From assembly GCF_000723405.1 (NCBI RefSeq), contig NZ_CCAE010000015.1, positions 1 through 64,000 on the forward strand: a DNA stretch of 64,000 bases, given 5' to 3'. Position 1 is the first letter of the stretch; each line of letters opens with the position of its first letter. Both the position numbers and the translations under genes were made by a program. The notes under the pieces were generated by a model, which was not told the origin of the DNA, did no database searches, and was given only the letters and a program-made list of their open reading frames with translations. This document shows positions 55,463 through 64,000 of the stretch, piece after piece. Origin of the DNA: Hydrogenophaga intermedia (GTDB lineage Bacteria > Pseudomonadota > Gammaproteobacteria > Burkholderiales > Burkholderiaceae_C).

Positions 55463-56869
55463 TCAGCTCCCGGCGACCTTCATGCGATTGACGAGCACCG
55501 AGCCCACCGTCTTGGCCCCGTAGTTGTAGGCGTCCGCGCCCACGGCCTCGATGCCCATGAGCATGTCGCGCAGGTTGCCGGCGATGGTGATTTCCTGCAC
55601 CGGGTAGGCGATGACGCCGTTCTCGACCCAGTAACCCGAGGCGCCGCGCGAGTAGTCGCCCGTGACGGGGTTGACGCCCTGCCCCATCAGTTCGGTGACG
55701 AACAGGCCACGGCCCAGCTTCTTCAGCATGGCGTCGAGGTCGTCGCCGGCTTGGGTGCGCCGGCTGGTGAGGGTGAGGTTGTGCGAGCCACCCGCGTTGC
55801 CTGTGGTGCGCATGCCCAGCTTGCGGGCCGAGTAGGTGGACAGGAAGTAGCCCTGCACCACGCCGCCGTCGACCACGCGCCGCGCGCGCGTTTGCACGCC
55901 TTCGTCGTCGAACGGCGAACTGCCCTTGCCGCCGCGCACGAAGGGGTCTTCGTCGATGTCCAGGTGCGCGGCCATGGCCGACTTGCCCAGGCTGTCGGCC
56001 AGGAAGCTGGTCTTGCGGTACAGCGCGCCGCCGCTGATGGCCTGCACGAAGGCGCCCAGCAAGCCGGCGGCCAGGGGCGACTCGAACAGCACCGGGCATT
56101 CGGTGGTGGCGATCTTGCGGGCGCGCAGGCGCGAGAGCGCGCGCTCGGCGGCGTAGCGGCCCACCACCTCGGGCGAGGCCAGGTCTTGCGGCGCGCGCAT
56201 GGAGCTGTACCAGTAGTCGCGCTGCATCTGTGCGCCCTTGCCCGCGATGGGCGCGACCGACAGGCTGTGGCGCGAGCTGGCGTAGCCGCCGCTGAAGATG
56301 CCCTTGCCGCCGCGCTGGCCGCCGCGCATGTGCGCGCCGAAGAAGTGCGACTGCTGCGCCGAGACGCTGGCGCCTTCGCTGTTGGTGATCTGCTTGCTGG
56401 TGGCGAAGGCCGCGGCCTCGCAGGCCAGGGCCAGTTCGGCCGCCTGTTCGGAGGTGATGGCCCAGGGATGGAACAGATCCAGATCGCGCAGGCGGTCGGC
56501 CTCGGCGGCCACGTCCTGCGCGTCGGGCAGGCCAGCCACCGGGTCTTCGGCGGTGAAGCGGGCGATGTCGTAGGCGGCCTGCACGGTCTGGCGCACGGCG
56601 GCGGCGGAGAAGTCGGAGGTGCTGGCGTTGCCGCGCCGCTGGCCCAGGTACACGGTGACGCCAAGCGACTTGTCGCGATTGCGCTCGACGTTCTCCAGCT
56701 CGGCCTTGCGCACCGAGACGCTGAGGCCCGCGCCTTCGGACACCTCGGCCGCCGCATCGGCCGCGCCGAGCGACTTCGCGTGCGTGAGCGCCAGATCGAC
56801 CAGTTCCTCGAACTGGTGGCGGCTGTACTGGAATCCGGGCAAGGGGGTGTTCGAGGCGGTCTTGGACAT
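55463..56869 (-). CDS. pmbA: Metalloprotease-like protein PmbA (TldE)
   Basis: Partner of TldD in a heterodimeric peptidase that trims small peptides, such as microcin precursors and the CcdA antitoxin in E. coli. It is 468 residues. Family segments: VSVRKAELENVERNRDKSLGVTVYLGQRRGNASTSD, the later PVLFESPLAAGLLGAF and FVTELMGQGVNPVTGDYSRGASGYWVENG. As is normal for TldE, it lacks the HExxxH zinc motif of TldD. ATG 56869 was chosen; it is divergent from darP. Confidence 0.94.
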   Translation of the reverse strand: MSKTASNTPLPGFQYSRHQFEELVDLALTHAKSLGAADAAAEVSEGAGLSVSVRKAELENVERNRDKSLGVTVYLGQRRGNASTSDFSAAAVRQTVQAAYDIARFTAEDPVAGLPDAQDVAAEADRLRDLDLFHPWAITSEQAAELALACEAAAFATSKQITNSEGASVSAQQSHFFGAHMRGGQRGGKGIFSGGYASSRHSLSVAPIAGKGAQMQRDYWYSSMRAPQDLASPEVVGRYAAERALSRLRARKIATTECPVLFESPLAAGLLGAFVQAISGGALYRKTSFLADSLGKSAMAAHLDIDEDPFVRGGKGSSPFDDEGVQTRARRVVDGGVVQGYFLSTYSARKLGMRTTGNAGGSHNLTLTSRRTQAGDDLDAMLKKLGRGLFVTELMGQGVNPVTGDYSRGASGYWVENGVIAYPVQEITIAGNLRDMLMGIEAVGADAYNYGAKTVGSVLVNRMKVAGS

Positions 56870-56937
56870 GGCGGCCGCTATGATACGGGCCCCCTTTGCG
56901 CGGCGCCCGCCGCCACGCACAAGCCCCAACATTCCCC

Positions 56938-57570
56938 ATGTCGCGCAAACCCACCCGAGGCTATTTCGTTCGCGGTCACTTCGTGGCCGAGGGCAGCGAG
57001 CTGGACCAGGAACTCAAGCGCGACGCCAAGGGCGGCGAGCTGAGCAAGACCGACCTGAAAAAGCTCAGCGAGCGCCTGCAGAACCTGGGCGAGCAACTGC
57101 TCACCCTGCCCGCCGGGCCGTTCGACCGCCTGGGCCTCGACGACCGCCTGGTCGATTCGCTGGCCGAGGCGCGGCGCATCACCAACTTCGAGGGCCGGCG
57201 CCGGCAGGTGCAGTACATCGGCAAGCTCATGCGCAAGCTGCCCGAAGACACCATCGCCGCCATCGAGACCGCCATCGAGGAGCAGCACCGCCCCTCGGCC
57301 GAGGCCACGCTGCAACTGCACCAGGCCGAGCAATGGCGCGACCGCCTGATCGCCGACGACGAGGCCCTCACCGCCTGGCTCGCGCTTGACGCCGAGGCGG
57401 ACGTGCAGCAGTTGCGCACTCTCATCCGCCAGGCGCGCAAGGACGCGCAGGCCGTGAAGGAGCGCCCCGGCGAGGCGCAGCGCCACGACAAGGCCTACCG
57501 CGACATCTTTCAACACGTCAAGGCCGCGCTGGCGCGTGGCGACGGCGACGAACCCGGCGAATCAGAATGA
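56938..57570 (+). CDS. darP: Ribosome biogenesis factor DarP/YjgA
   Basis: All-helical DUF615 protein (210 aa) that in E. coli associates with late 50S assembly intermediates. Recognisable stretches: GGELSKTDLKKLSERLQNLGEQL, ARRITNFEGRRRQVQYIGKLMRKLP and the KAYRDIFQHVKAAL tail. ATG 56938 was selected over an upstream frame because the conserved N terminus MSRKPTRGYFVRGHFVAEG begins there. It is followed by mog with a four-base overlap. Confidence 0.93.
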   Translation: MSRKPTRGYFVRGHFVAEGSELDQELKRDAKGGELSKTDLKKLSERLQNLGEQLLTLPAGPFDRLGLDDRLVDSLAEARRITNFEGRRRQVQYIGKLMRKLPEDTIAAIETAIEEQHRPSAEATLQLHQAEQWRDRLIADDEALTAWLALDAEADVQQLRTLIRQARKDAQAVKERPGEAQRHDKAYRDIFQHVKAALARGDGDEPGESE

Positions 57571-58169
57571 GCGAATCTCTTGCCGCGCACGACCCGGTGC
57601 GCATCGGCATCGTCTCCATCAGCGACCGCGCGAGCAGCGGCGTCTACCAGGACCAGGGCCTGCCCGCGCTGCAGGATTGGCTGACGCGCGCGCTGAAGAA
57701 CCCCATCAGCTTCGAGGCCCGCCTCATCCCCGACGAGCAGGACCGCATCAGCGCCACGCTGATCGAGCTGGTGGACATGGGCTGCGCCCTGGTGCTCACC
57801 ACCGGCGGCACCGGGCCGGCCAAGCGCGACGTGACGCCGGAGGCCACGCTGGCCGTGGCGCACAAGGAAATGCCCGGCTTCGGCGAGCAGATGCGTCAGG
57901 TAAGCCTGGCCTTCGTGCCCACGGCCATCCTGTCGCGCCAGGTGGCGGTGGTGCGCGACGAAACGCTGATCATCAATCTGCCCGGTCAGCCCAAGGCCAT
58001 CGCCGAAACGCTGGAAGGCGCGAAGAACGCCGACGGCTCGGTGCGCGTGAACGGCATCTTCGCGGCCGTGCCCTACTGCGTCGACCTGATCGGTGGTCCC
58101 TACATCGAGACGCACGAAGAAGTCATCAAAGCCTGGCGACCCAAGAACGCCCAGCGCCCCGTCCGTTGA
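57567..58169 (+). CDS. mog: Molybdopterin adenylyltransferase
   Basis: MogA-type enzyme (200 aa) that activates molybdopterin with ATP before molybdenum insertion. It has IGIVSISDRASSGVYQDQG at the N terminus, the TTGGTGPAKRDVTPEAT loop and the later NLPGQPKAIAETL. The cofactor is needed by NasA in this window. The start overlaps the darP stop (ATGA). Confidence 0.94.
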   Translation: MSESLAAHDPVRIGIVSISDRASSGVYQDQGLPALQDWLTRALKNPISFEARLIPDEQDRISATLIELVDMGCALVLTTGGTGPAKRDVTPEATLAVAHKEMPGFGEQMRQVSLAFVPTAILSRQVAVVRDETLIINLPGQPKAIAETLEGAKNADGSVRVNGIFAAVPYCVDLIGGPYIETHEEVIKAWRPKNAQRPVR

Positions 58170-58180
58170 AAGGAACCCTT

Positions 58181-58657
58181 GTGAAGATTGAAAAAGACAC
58201 CGTCGTCACCCTCAACGCGCGCATCCAGAACGCTCAGGGCAAGGTGCTGGACGACGGCAAGACCGCGCGCGCCTACCTGCACGGCGGCTACGGCAACACG
58301 CTGCACGGCATCGAGGTGGCGCTGGAGGGCCAGGAAAAAGGCTTCGCCACCACCATCACCCTGCAACCCTCGCTGGCCTTCGGCGAGCGCGACGAGTCGC
58401 TCGTCACCACCATTCCCAAGACCCAGTTCCCGCCCGGCATCAAGGTGGGCGGCCAACTGGAAGGCAGCGACGAGCAGGGCCGCCGCCACCTCTTCACGGT
58501 GATGAAGATCAAGGGCGACACCGTGCACCTGGACGGCAACCACCCGCTCGCCGGTGAGGACCTCACCATCACCCTGAAGGTGCTGGATGTGCGCGCGGCC
58601 TCGCCCGAAGAGGTGCAGCACGGCCATGCGCACGGCGCGCACGGCCACCACCACTGA
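58181..58657 (+). CDS. slyD: FKBP-type peptidyl-prolyl isomerase, SlyD-like
   Basis: Cytoplasmic prolyl isomerase/chaperone of 158 residues. The FKBP part (KVLDDGKTARAYLHGGYGNTLHGIEVALEGQEKG) encloses an insert-in-flap chaperone segment (residues about 65-125), and the C terminus is histidine-rich (HGHAHGAHGHHH), a metal-binding tail. The start is GTG at 58181 with AAAGGA 7 bases upstream. It is downstream of mog in the same unit. Confidence 0.9.
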   Translation: MKIEKDTVVTLNARIQNAQGKVLDDGKTARAYLHGGYGNTLHGIEVALEGQEKGFATTITLQPSLAFGERDESLVTTIPKTQFPPGIKVGGQLEGSDEQGRRHLFTVMKIKGDTVHLDGNHPLAGEDLTITLKVLDVRAASPEEVQHGHAHGAHGHHH

Positions 58658-58684
58658 ACTCACGGGCGCGGTGACGCCGGCGCG

Positions 58685-59383
58685 TCAGAACCGGTGCACG
58701 TAGCCCAGGCTCGTGGTGGTGATGTTGCGCTGACCGACGCCTTCGAAGTTCAGGTCGAACCGGTTCCACTCCAGCACGATGGATGAGCGCGGCGTGAAGT
58801 CGAATCCCACACCCACGCCGTAGGAGCCTTCCCAGCCGCTGTCCTTGCCGGCCGTGAGGCCGGACCCGGGCAACACCTCCGAATCGGTGCGTCCATACAG
58901 CGTGCCGAACTTGCCGAACACACTCAGGCGCCCCATGGGAATGCGCCCCACCAGGCTCAGGTTGAGGCCGTGCGCCTTGACGCGGCCACCGCCCCGGTCA
59001 GCGCGGCCGAAGTCGATCAGGCCAATCTCCGCGCCGATGTACTGGTTGAACATGCCGCCGGTGTAGAGGTGGAAGGCGCTGTTGCTGTCGTCACAGGCGA
59101 ACCCTCCCGTGCCACAGGGCGCGTCCCAATCCGTGGTGCCGGCGTTGAAGCCGATGTAGCCGTGGCTGGAGTACGGGATCAGCGAGTAGTTGCCTTCGGA
59201 CCAACCGTACATGCCGCGCCCGGCGGGGTAGGCATTGCCCGGCGTGGGCGACGTGTTCGCGCCAGGGGTCTGCGCGGGACCGGTGGTGTTGCTGCCGCCC
59301 GTCTGGGCGCTGGCGGCGCCTCCCAGGGCCAGCGCCAGCACCGCCATCGGCCAGGTCCTGTGGATGCGTGGGAATAGGGTCAT
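58685..59383 (-). CDS. Small outer-membrane beta-barrel protein (OmpW/OmpA-barrel-like)
   Basis: Exported protein of 232 residues: a signal peptide (MAVLALALGGAASAQ core), a low-complexity Gly/Thr/Pro spacer, then alternating polar/hydrophobic strands ending in an aromatic-terminated strand (TSLGYVHRF), typical for an eight-strand barrel. A cysteine pair (PCGTGGFACDD) probably forms a disulfide in an outer loop. ATG 59383 has GAGGAG 6 bases upstream. Function unknown; it lies downstream of ku on the same strand. Confidence 0.8.
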   Translation of the reverse strand: MTLFPRIHRTWPMAVLALALGGAASAQTGGSNTTGPAQTPGANTSPTPGNAYPAGRGMYGWSEGNYSLIPYSSHGYIGFNAGTTDWDAPCGTGGFACDDSNSAFHLYTGGMFNQYIGAEIGLIDFGRADRGGGRVKAHGLNLSLVGRIPMGRLSVFGKFGTLYGRTDSEVLPGSGLTAGKDSGWEGSYGVGVGFDFTPRSSIVLEWNRFDLNFEGVGQRNITTTSLGYVHRF

Positions 59384-59409
59384 GGTCTTGCTCCTCGTGA
59401 GGGTGGATG

Positions 59410-59442
59410 GGGCGCTGCGCCGGGGCCCGGCAGGCAGCGCCC
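59410..59442. repeat. Two-level inverted repeat between ku and the outer-membrane protein gene
   Basis: GGGCGCTGC (59410-59418) pairs with GCAGCGCCC (59434-59442), and the interior GCCGGG-G-CCCGGC forms a further hairpin. The position, after ku and before the next gene on the same strand, suits an mRNA end or insulating hairpin. No U-run follows. Confidence 0.45.
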
Positions 59443-59481
59443 GCGCTGCGGCAATCGCCATGCCCGAGGGGATGGGGCATT

Positions 59482-60369
59482 TCAGGCGCGTCGCCGTGCC
59501 GTGCTTGTGGCTGGCTTTGCCGATTTGGCTGATTTGGCCGATTTGGCCGAGGCCCGCGCCGGCCCCCCCTTGCGCTGCGACAGGCTGCGTGCCAGCAGCT
59601 CGGTGAGGTCCACCACGTTGCTCGGCGTTTCGGCGCGTGGTGTCTCCTCGATCGGCGTCACGGTCTCCACCTCGCCGGCCTCGCGCTTGCGCTGCACCAG
59701 GGCCTGCACGGCGTCCACGAACCGGTCCTCGTAGGCCTCGGGCTTCCAGGGCGCGGTCATGTCGGCGATGAGCTGCGTGGCCATCTTGATCTCCGCCGCC
59801 TTCAGGCCCAGGGCCGTGCGGCCGGCGGGCGGCAGCTTCAACTCGTCCATGGGCCGGATCTCGCTGGCCCAGCGGATGGTGTTGAGCATCAGCGCCGGGC
59901 CCAGTGGCACCAGCACGGCCAGGTGCTCCTTGGTGTGCATCACCACGCGCGAGATGCCGATCACCCCCGCCTCCAGCATGGCCTCGCGCAACAGCGCGTA
60001 GACCTTGCCGCCCTTGCCGATGGGCTCCAGGTAGTAGGGCTTCTCCAGCAGCGGAAAGGCGATCTCGGCGGCCCGCACGAAGCCCTCGATCTCGATGGTC
60101 TGCGTGGACTCGGGGTAGGCGGCCTTGATCTGCTCGTCGCTGACGATGACGTACTCGCCGTCGTCCTGCTTCACGCCCTTGACGATGTCGGCGCTCTTGA
60201 TCGGCTTGCCCGTGCGCTTGTTGATGCGCTGGTAGCCCACCGGGTCCATGCTGCGCTTGTCGAGCCAGTCGAAGTCGATGCCCGTTTCCTGCGCGGCGGG
60301 AAACAGGGCCACAGGCACGTGCACCAGGCCAAAGCTGATGGCGCCCTTCCAGACGACGCGGGATGCCAT
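59482..60369 (-). CDS. ku: Non-homologous end-joining protein Ku
   Basis: Bacterial Ku (295 aa), a homodimer that loads onto DNA ends and recruits LigD. It has the N-terminal VWKGAISFGLVHVPVALFPA and central segments such as PLLEKPYYLEPIGKGGKVYALLREAM of the Ku core. The C terminus is a lysine-rich tail built from repeated Ala-Lys-Ser units. ATG 60369 lies 1 base after the ligD stop, so the two are translationally linked. Confidence 0.97.
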   Translation of the reverse strand: MASRVVWKGAISFGLVHVPVALFPAAQETGIDFDWLDKRSMDPVGYQRINKRTGKPIKSADIVKGVKQDDGEYVIVSDEQIKAAYPESTQTIEIEGFVRAAEIAFPLLEKPYYLEPIGKGGKVYALLREAMLEAGVIGISRVVMHTKEHLAVLVPLGPALMLNTIRWASEIRPMDELKLPPAGRTALGLKAAEIKMATQLIADMTAPWKPEAYEDRFVDAVQALVQRKREAGEVETVTPIEETPRAETPSNVVDLTELLARSLSQRKGGPARASAKSAKSAKSAKPATSTARRRA

Positions 60370-60370
60370 G

Positions 60371-62872
60371 TCAGTCCCCTTCAGGCTTGAAGCCCAGCCG
60401 CTTCATGGCGGCGCTGAGCGTGCGCGCGCGGCGCGGGTAGTCGGCCCAGGGTTCGTTGCCCGTGGCCAGGCGTTCGTGCAGGTTGCGCACCGTCCAGTGG
60501 TCGCCGCCCTCCAACGCGTCGAGTTCGCCCCAGTCCACCGGCACCGACACGCCCATGCCCGGGCGCGCGCGCGCCGACCAGGCGCTCACCGTGGTGGCGC
60601 CGCGCCCGTTGCGCAGGTAGTCCACGAAGACCTTGCCCACGCGGTTCCTCGGCCCGCTCTTGGCGACGAAGCGGTCTGGCAAGGTGCGCGCCATGTGCTG
60701 GACCACGGCCTTGGAAAAGCCCTTCACCGTGTCCCAACCGTGTTGCGGGCGCAGCGGCACCACCACGTGCAGGCCCTTGCCGCCGCTGGTCTTCAGGTAG
60801 CCGACCAGGCCCAACTGGTCGAGCAGCGCCTGCATCAAGAGTGCCGCTTCCTGCATGCGGGGCCAGGCCACACCCTCGCCGGGGTCGAGGTCGAACACCA
60901 GGCGGTTGGGCTGCTCGAAGCGGCGGTGCGAAGCGTTCTGCGTGTGCACCTCCACCACGTTCCACTGCGCGGCCGACAGCAGGCCGCGCGCGCTGGCCAC
61001 GGCGATCCACGGCGCGTGGCCGGGCGAGAGCGCCGGGTCGAGCTGCACGATGCCGGGCAGCTCGTTGTCCATGTGTTTCTGGAAGAAGCGCTGGCCCGCG
61101 ATGCCGCGCGGGGCGCGCAGCAGGGCCACGGGCCGCTCGCGCAGGTGGACCATCATCAGCTCGCCCACGGCCTCGTAGTGGCGCACCAGATCGAGCTTGG
61201 TCAGGCCGCTGCGGCGATCGATCACGCGCTGGGGGTTCGTCACGCGCAAGCTGCGGGCGCCGGCCGTGGGCGGCTGGGCGGGCACCACGGGCTCGGTGGG
61301 CTCCGGCACGGGTGCGGGCGGGTCTGTGGGCTTGGGGATTTCTCGCGTCACGTCACGGGCCTCCTTGTCTTCGCGCAGGCCGACGAACACGCCCTGGCGG
61401 ATGTGGCCGCCGTGCGTCCAACCCGCGAAGGCGACCTCGGCCACCAGGCGCGGTTCCACCCAGTGCGGGCGCGTGGTCGGTCGGGCGGTGCGGGCAAACG
61501 CCGATGCGCGGCGCTCCAGTGCCTTCAAGCGCCGGTGCAGGCTGGCCAGGGTGCGGGTGTCGAAGCCGCTGCCCACGTTGCCCACGTGGCGCAGCGCGCC
61601 GTCGCGGTCGTACACGCCAAGCATGAGCGAGCCGAAACCGGCGCGCGTGCCCTGCCCTTCGGTGAAGCCGCCGATGACGAATTCCTGGCGCAGGCCGCAC
61701 TTGATCTTGAGCCAATCCTCGCTGCGGCGGCTGCGGTAAGGCGCGTCACGGCGCTTGGCGATCACGCCTTCCAGGCCCAGCCGACAGGCCGAGGCCAGCA
61801 CGTCGCGGCCAGGCACCTCCAGGACCGCGCTCAGGCGCACGCTGTCGGGCGGTGTGGGCCCGATCAGGCGCTCCAGCAAGGTCCGGCGTTCGTCCAGCGG
61901 TGCGGCACGCAAGTCGTGGCCGGCGGCGTACGGCAGGTCGAACAGGTAGAGCACCAGCTCGCCGGGGCGGGCGCGCTCCAGCGATTGCTGCAGCACACCG
62001 AAGTCGGGCAGGCCGCGGTCGTTGAACGCCACGAGCTCACCGTCGTACCAGCCCGGCGGCAGCTTCATGCCCGCCAGGTCGCGGCATAGGGGCCTGAGGC
62101 GGTGCGTCCAGTCCAGGCCGCTGCGGGTCAGGAGTCGCACACCACGGTCGTCGATGCGCGCCAGCAGGCGGTAACCGTCGAATTTGAGTTCGTACAACCA
62201 TTCACCGCCGTCGGGCGGGGGCTGTTCCGCGCGCACGGCGAGTTGCGGCGAGAGCGTGTCCGGCAAGCCGGCGGGCACCGCGGCGGCTGGCCAGCCGGCC
62301 GGGGCCGGCACGCCCAGCGCGGACACGCTGTCCGGGTCGGCTTGCAGCACGTCAAACTCATCCGCCGGGCGCGCGAAATCGTCGCGCTCCTTGATCAACA
62401 GCCATGCCGGTTTTTTCTCGTCGCGGCCCTTCATGCGGACCAGGGCCCAGGCGCCGCGCAGCTTGTGGCCGGTCATCTCGAACTTCAGATTCCCGGTGCG
62501 CAAACCCTTGCGCGGGTCGCCGCGCGGCTGCCAGTGGCCCTTGTCCCACACGATGACCTCGCCCGCGCCGTACTGCTTGGGCGGGATGGTGCCTTCAAAG
62601 GATGCATAGGCCACGGGATGGTCCTCCACTTCGACGGCCATGCGTTTGTCGGCCGGGTCCAGGCTGGGACCCTTGGGCACGGCCCAGCTTTTCATTACGC
62701 CGTCCAGCTCGAGGCGAAAGTCGTAGTGCAGGCGTCGCGCGTGGTGCTTCTGCACCACGAACGACAGCGCGGGGCCGGCCTCGCCCAGCGCCGCGCCCGG
62801 CTCGGGCGTGACGGAAAAATCGCGCTTGGCCTGATAGCGCCGCAGGGCCTTGTCGCCCCTCGACGCGGCCAT
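60371..62872 (-). CDS. ligD: DNA ligase D (phosphoesterase-ligase-polymerase)
   Basis: Multifunctional end-joining enzyme of 833 residues. The order is 3'-phosphoesterase (HHARRLHYDFRLELDGVMKSWAVPKGPS, about 1-180), ATP-dependent ligase with catalytic K230 in ELKFDGYRLLAR, and a C-terminal primase-polymerase domain with the DLDPGEG metal-binding motif. This matches the Pseudomonas-type LigD arrangement. The ATG at 62872 shares a base with the lipoprotein gene stop (TGATG). It works with Ku from the next gene. Confidence 0.97.
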   Translation of the reverse strand: MAASRGDKALRRYQAKRDFSVTPEPGAALGEAGPALSFVVQKHHARRLHYDFRLELDGVMKSWAVPKGPSLDPADKRMAVEVEDHPVAYASFEGTIPPKQYGAGEVIVWDKGHWQPRGDPRKGLRTGNLKFEMTGHKLRGAWALVRMKGRDEKKPAWLLIKERDDFARPADEFDVLQADPDSVSALGVPAPAGWPAAAVPAGLPDTLSPQLAVRAEQPPPDGGEWLYELKFDGYRLLARIDDRGVRLLTRSGLDWTHRLRPLCRDLAGMKLPPGWYDGELVAFNDRGLPDFGVLQQSLERARPGELVLYLFDLPYAAGHDLRAAPLDERRTLLERLIGPTPPDSVRLSAVLEVPGRDVLASACRLGLEGVIAKRRDAPYRSRRSEDWLKIKCGLRQEFVIGGFTEGQGTRAGFGSLMLGVYDRDGALRHVGNVGSGFDTRTLASLHRRLKALERRASAFARTARPTTRPHWVEPRLVAEVAFAGWTHGGHIRQGVFVGLREDKEARDVTREIPKPTDPPAPVPEPTEPVVPAQPPTAGARSLRVTNPQRVIDRRSGLTKLDLVRHYEAVGELMMVHLRERPVALLRAPRGIAGQRFFQKHMDNELPGIVQLDPALSPGHAPWIAVASARGLLSAAQWNVVEVHTQNASHRRFEQPNRLVFDLDPGEGVAWPRMQEAALLMQALLDQLGLVGYLKTSGGKGLHVVVPLRPQHGWDTVKGFSKAVVQHMARTLPDRFVAKSGPRNRVGKVFVDYLRNGRGATTVSAWSARARPGMGVSVPVDWGELDALEGGDHWTVRNLHERLATGNEPWADYPRRARTLSAAMKRLGFKPEGD

Positions 62873-63159
62873 CACTGCGTGGGCGACGTGCCCGAACCGC
62901 CGGGCGATGGCGGGGTGGCCGGCGGCTCGCTCGGCGACGGCGGGGCCATGGGCGCCGGCGTGCTGCCCGGCGTACCCGGCGAGGGCTGCATGCCCGGTGG
63001 CACGCGGTTGCGCTCGTCTTCGGGCCGCGGGGTGGCGGCGGGGTCGGTGGTAATGGGTGGTGTGGGTGCCGCGCTGCGGTCACAGGCGCTCAGCGCGACG
63101 GCGGCCACGAGCGCGAACAGAACGCCCAGGCTGGCAGAGGATCGGGGGTGCGATCGCAT
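62872..63159 (-). CDS. Proline-rich lipoprotein of unknown function
   Basis: Short protein of 95 residues: an N-terminal signal sequence ends in a lipobox (VALSAC, Cys26), so it should be lipidated. The mature part is almost all Pro, Ser, Thr and Gly with a few acidic residues, and is probably unstructured. A strong ribosome site (AAGGAGG) lies 6 bases before the ATG. It is the first gene of the ligD-ku unit, with overlapping stop and start. Confidence 0.75.
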   Translation of the reverse strand: MRSHPRSSASLGVLFALVAAVALSACDRSAAPTPPITTDPAATPRPEDERNRVPPGMQPSPGTPGSTPAPMAPPSPSEPPATPPSPGGSGTSPTQ

Positions 63160-63230
63160 GGGGTGCCTCCTTGAAACGGCCCCAATGGGGGCTTTGGACC
63201 GTCTCCCGGCAATTCCGCTGCCTGCCCCGC

Positions 63231-63251
63231 CCGCTGCCCGTCGGGCAGCGG
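63231..63251. repeat. Perfect hairpin just after cysE
   Basis: CCGCTGCCC-GTC-GGGCAGCGG, a 9-bp perfect stem with a 3-base loop, begins 3 bases after the cysE stop (minus strand). No U-run follows, so it may stabilise or process the 3' end rather than terminate by itself. Confidence 0.55.
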
Positions 63252-63253
63252 AT

Positions 63254-64000
63254 TCATTTGCCCACGAGCTGATTGAGCTTGTCCGCCTCGAAATGCTCCA
63301 CGCGCTGCGCGTCAGTGGGCACGCAATCGCGCTCGCGGGTGTTGGCCAGCTTCTCGATCGCCTGCCACAGCAGCGCGATCTGGTGCTCCTGGCTGGCGGT
63401 GCTGTCGATCAGGCCGCGCATGGCTTGCGACAGCGGGTCGTCTTCCTGGGTGATGCCGTAGGCGGAAAACTTCGGCACGCCCTCGGTCACGTCCGCGCTC
63501 TCACCCTTCTTGCTGGGGATGATGCGCGCCGGAATGCCCACCGCCGTGGCGCCGGCCGGCACGGGCTTGATCACCACCGCGTTGCTGCCGATCTTGGCGC
63601 CGTCGCCCACCTCGAAGCCGCCCAGCACCTTGGCGCCGGCGCTCACCACCACGTCGCGGCCCAGCGTGGGGTGGCGCTTGGTGCCCTTGTAGAGCGAGGT
63701 ACCGCCCAGGGTGACGCCCTGGTAGATGGTGCAGCCGTCGCCGATGACGGCGGTCTCACCCACCACTGTGCCCATGGCGTGGTCGAAGAACACGCGATCG
63801 CCGATGACGGCACCCGGGTGGATCTCGATGCCGGTGAAGAAGCGGCCGAGGTGCGAGATGAAGCGGCCCAGCCACTTGAAGCCGTGGTTCCAGCACCAAT
63901 GCGCGGACCGGTGCAGCACCACCGCGTGCAGACCCGGGTAACACGTCAACACCTCGAAGGTGCTGCGCGCGGCCGGGTCGCGCTCAAGGATGCACTGAAT
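63254..64000 (-). CDS. cysE: Serine O-acetyltransferase, 5' end outside window
   Basis: Makes O-acetylserine for cysteine synthesis. The visible 248 codons contain the N-terminal [12 protein letters not shown] region, the linker [14 protein letters not shown] and the left-handed beta-helix with [44 protein letters not shown], including the catalytic His and the hexapeptide repeats. The frame is open to the window edge, so the start codon is missing. The C-terminal part after the helix is longer than in E. coli CysE, as in the betaproteobacterial form. Confidence 0.95.
   Translation of the reverse strand: MQCILERDPAARSTFEVLTCYPGLHAVVLHRSAHWCWNHGFKWLGRFISHLGRFFTGIEIHPGAVIGDRVFFDHAMGTVVGETAVIGDGCTIYQGVTLGGTSLYKGTKRHPTLGRDVVVSAGAKVLGGFEVGDGAKIGSNAVVIKPVPAGATAVGIPARIIPSKKGESADVTEGVPKFSAYGITQEDDPLSQAMRGLIDSTASQEHQIALLWQAIEKLANTRERDCVPTDAQRVEHFEADKLNQLVGK

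Noticed and set aside
1-64000. Mobile elements, prophage or CRISPR arrays
   Set aside because: No transposase, integrase, terminal inverted repeats with target duplications, or regularly spaced repeats were found; gene content and base composition look uniform.

Overview
The window is high-GC DNA from a betaproteobacterium, most likely a member of the Comamonadaceae (Hydrogenophaga, Acidovorax or Variovorax relatives). The reasons are the order tpiA-secG-tRNA-Leu-nuoABCDEFGHIJKLMN followed by DUF2818, NUDIX and DUF1178 genes, the protein sequences, and a GC-rich intergenic repeat near 51.7 kb of a type I recall as abundant in that family. Nearly all DNA is coding. No insertion sequence, prophage, integrase or CRISPR array was seen, so this looks like core chromosome with one specialised nitrate region.

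Layout. 0.1-6 kb: an ABC exporter, a DUF898 membrane protein with an M48 protease, and glutamate dehydrogenase. 6-21.4 kb (minus strand): the complete 13-gene respiratory complex I operon and its three small trailing genes. 21.4-27 kb (minus): tRNA-Leu(GAG), secG, tpiA, a quinone oxidoreductase, pnp and rpsO with an RNA hairpin between the last two. 27-30.5 kb: an aminotransferase, an orphan branched-chain-type binding protein and tsaD. 30.6-49.3 kb: nitrate assimilation. 49.3-64 kb: a fatty-acid-hydroxylase-type membrane enzyme, a flavoprotein, rpsU, yqeY, an orphan TpsB pore, an EamA transporter, pmbA, darP-mog-slyD, an outer-membrane protein, a lipoprotein-ligD-ku repair operon and the 3' part of cysE.

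The nitrate region is the highlight. It holds an ABC nitrate importer (nrtABD), an MFS nitrate carrier, assimilatory nitrite reductase (nirBD), nitrate reductase (nasA) and the siroheme methyltransferase (cobA). Three transcription units start with good sigma-54 (-24/-12) promoters, which implies nitrogen control by NtrC. The nrtA leader contains two hairpins with the identical hexaloop AACGGC. The second overlaps the 5' arm of an intrinsic terminator, the expected design for an ANTAR-type antiterminator, and a NIT-ANTAR (NasR-type) gene lies directly upstream. The nirB leader contains one more such hairpin (loop AACGAC). Next to it, divergently transcribed, is a gene for an unusual fusion: a degenerate receiver domain, an ANTAR domain and two copies of a NarX/PilJ-like P-box. 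That protein could be a self-contained nitrate-sensing RNA binder working without NasS. A PP2C phosphatase/kinase fusion, a ferritin-like diiron protein behind paired palindromes, and a small soluble P-box/chemoreceptor-like protein complete the cluster. The regulatory wiring is inference from sequence; the enzymes are secure.
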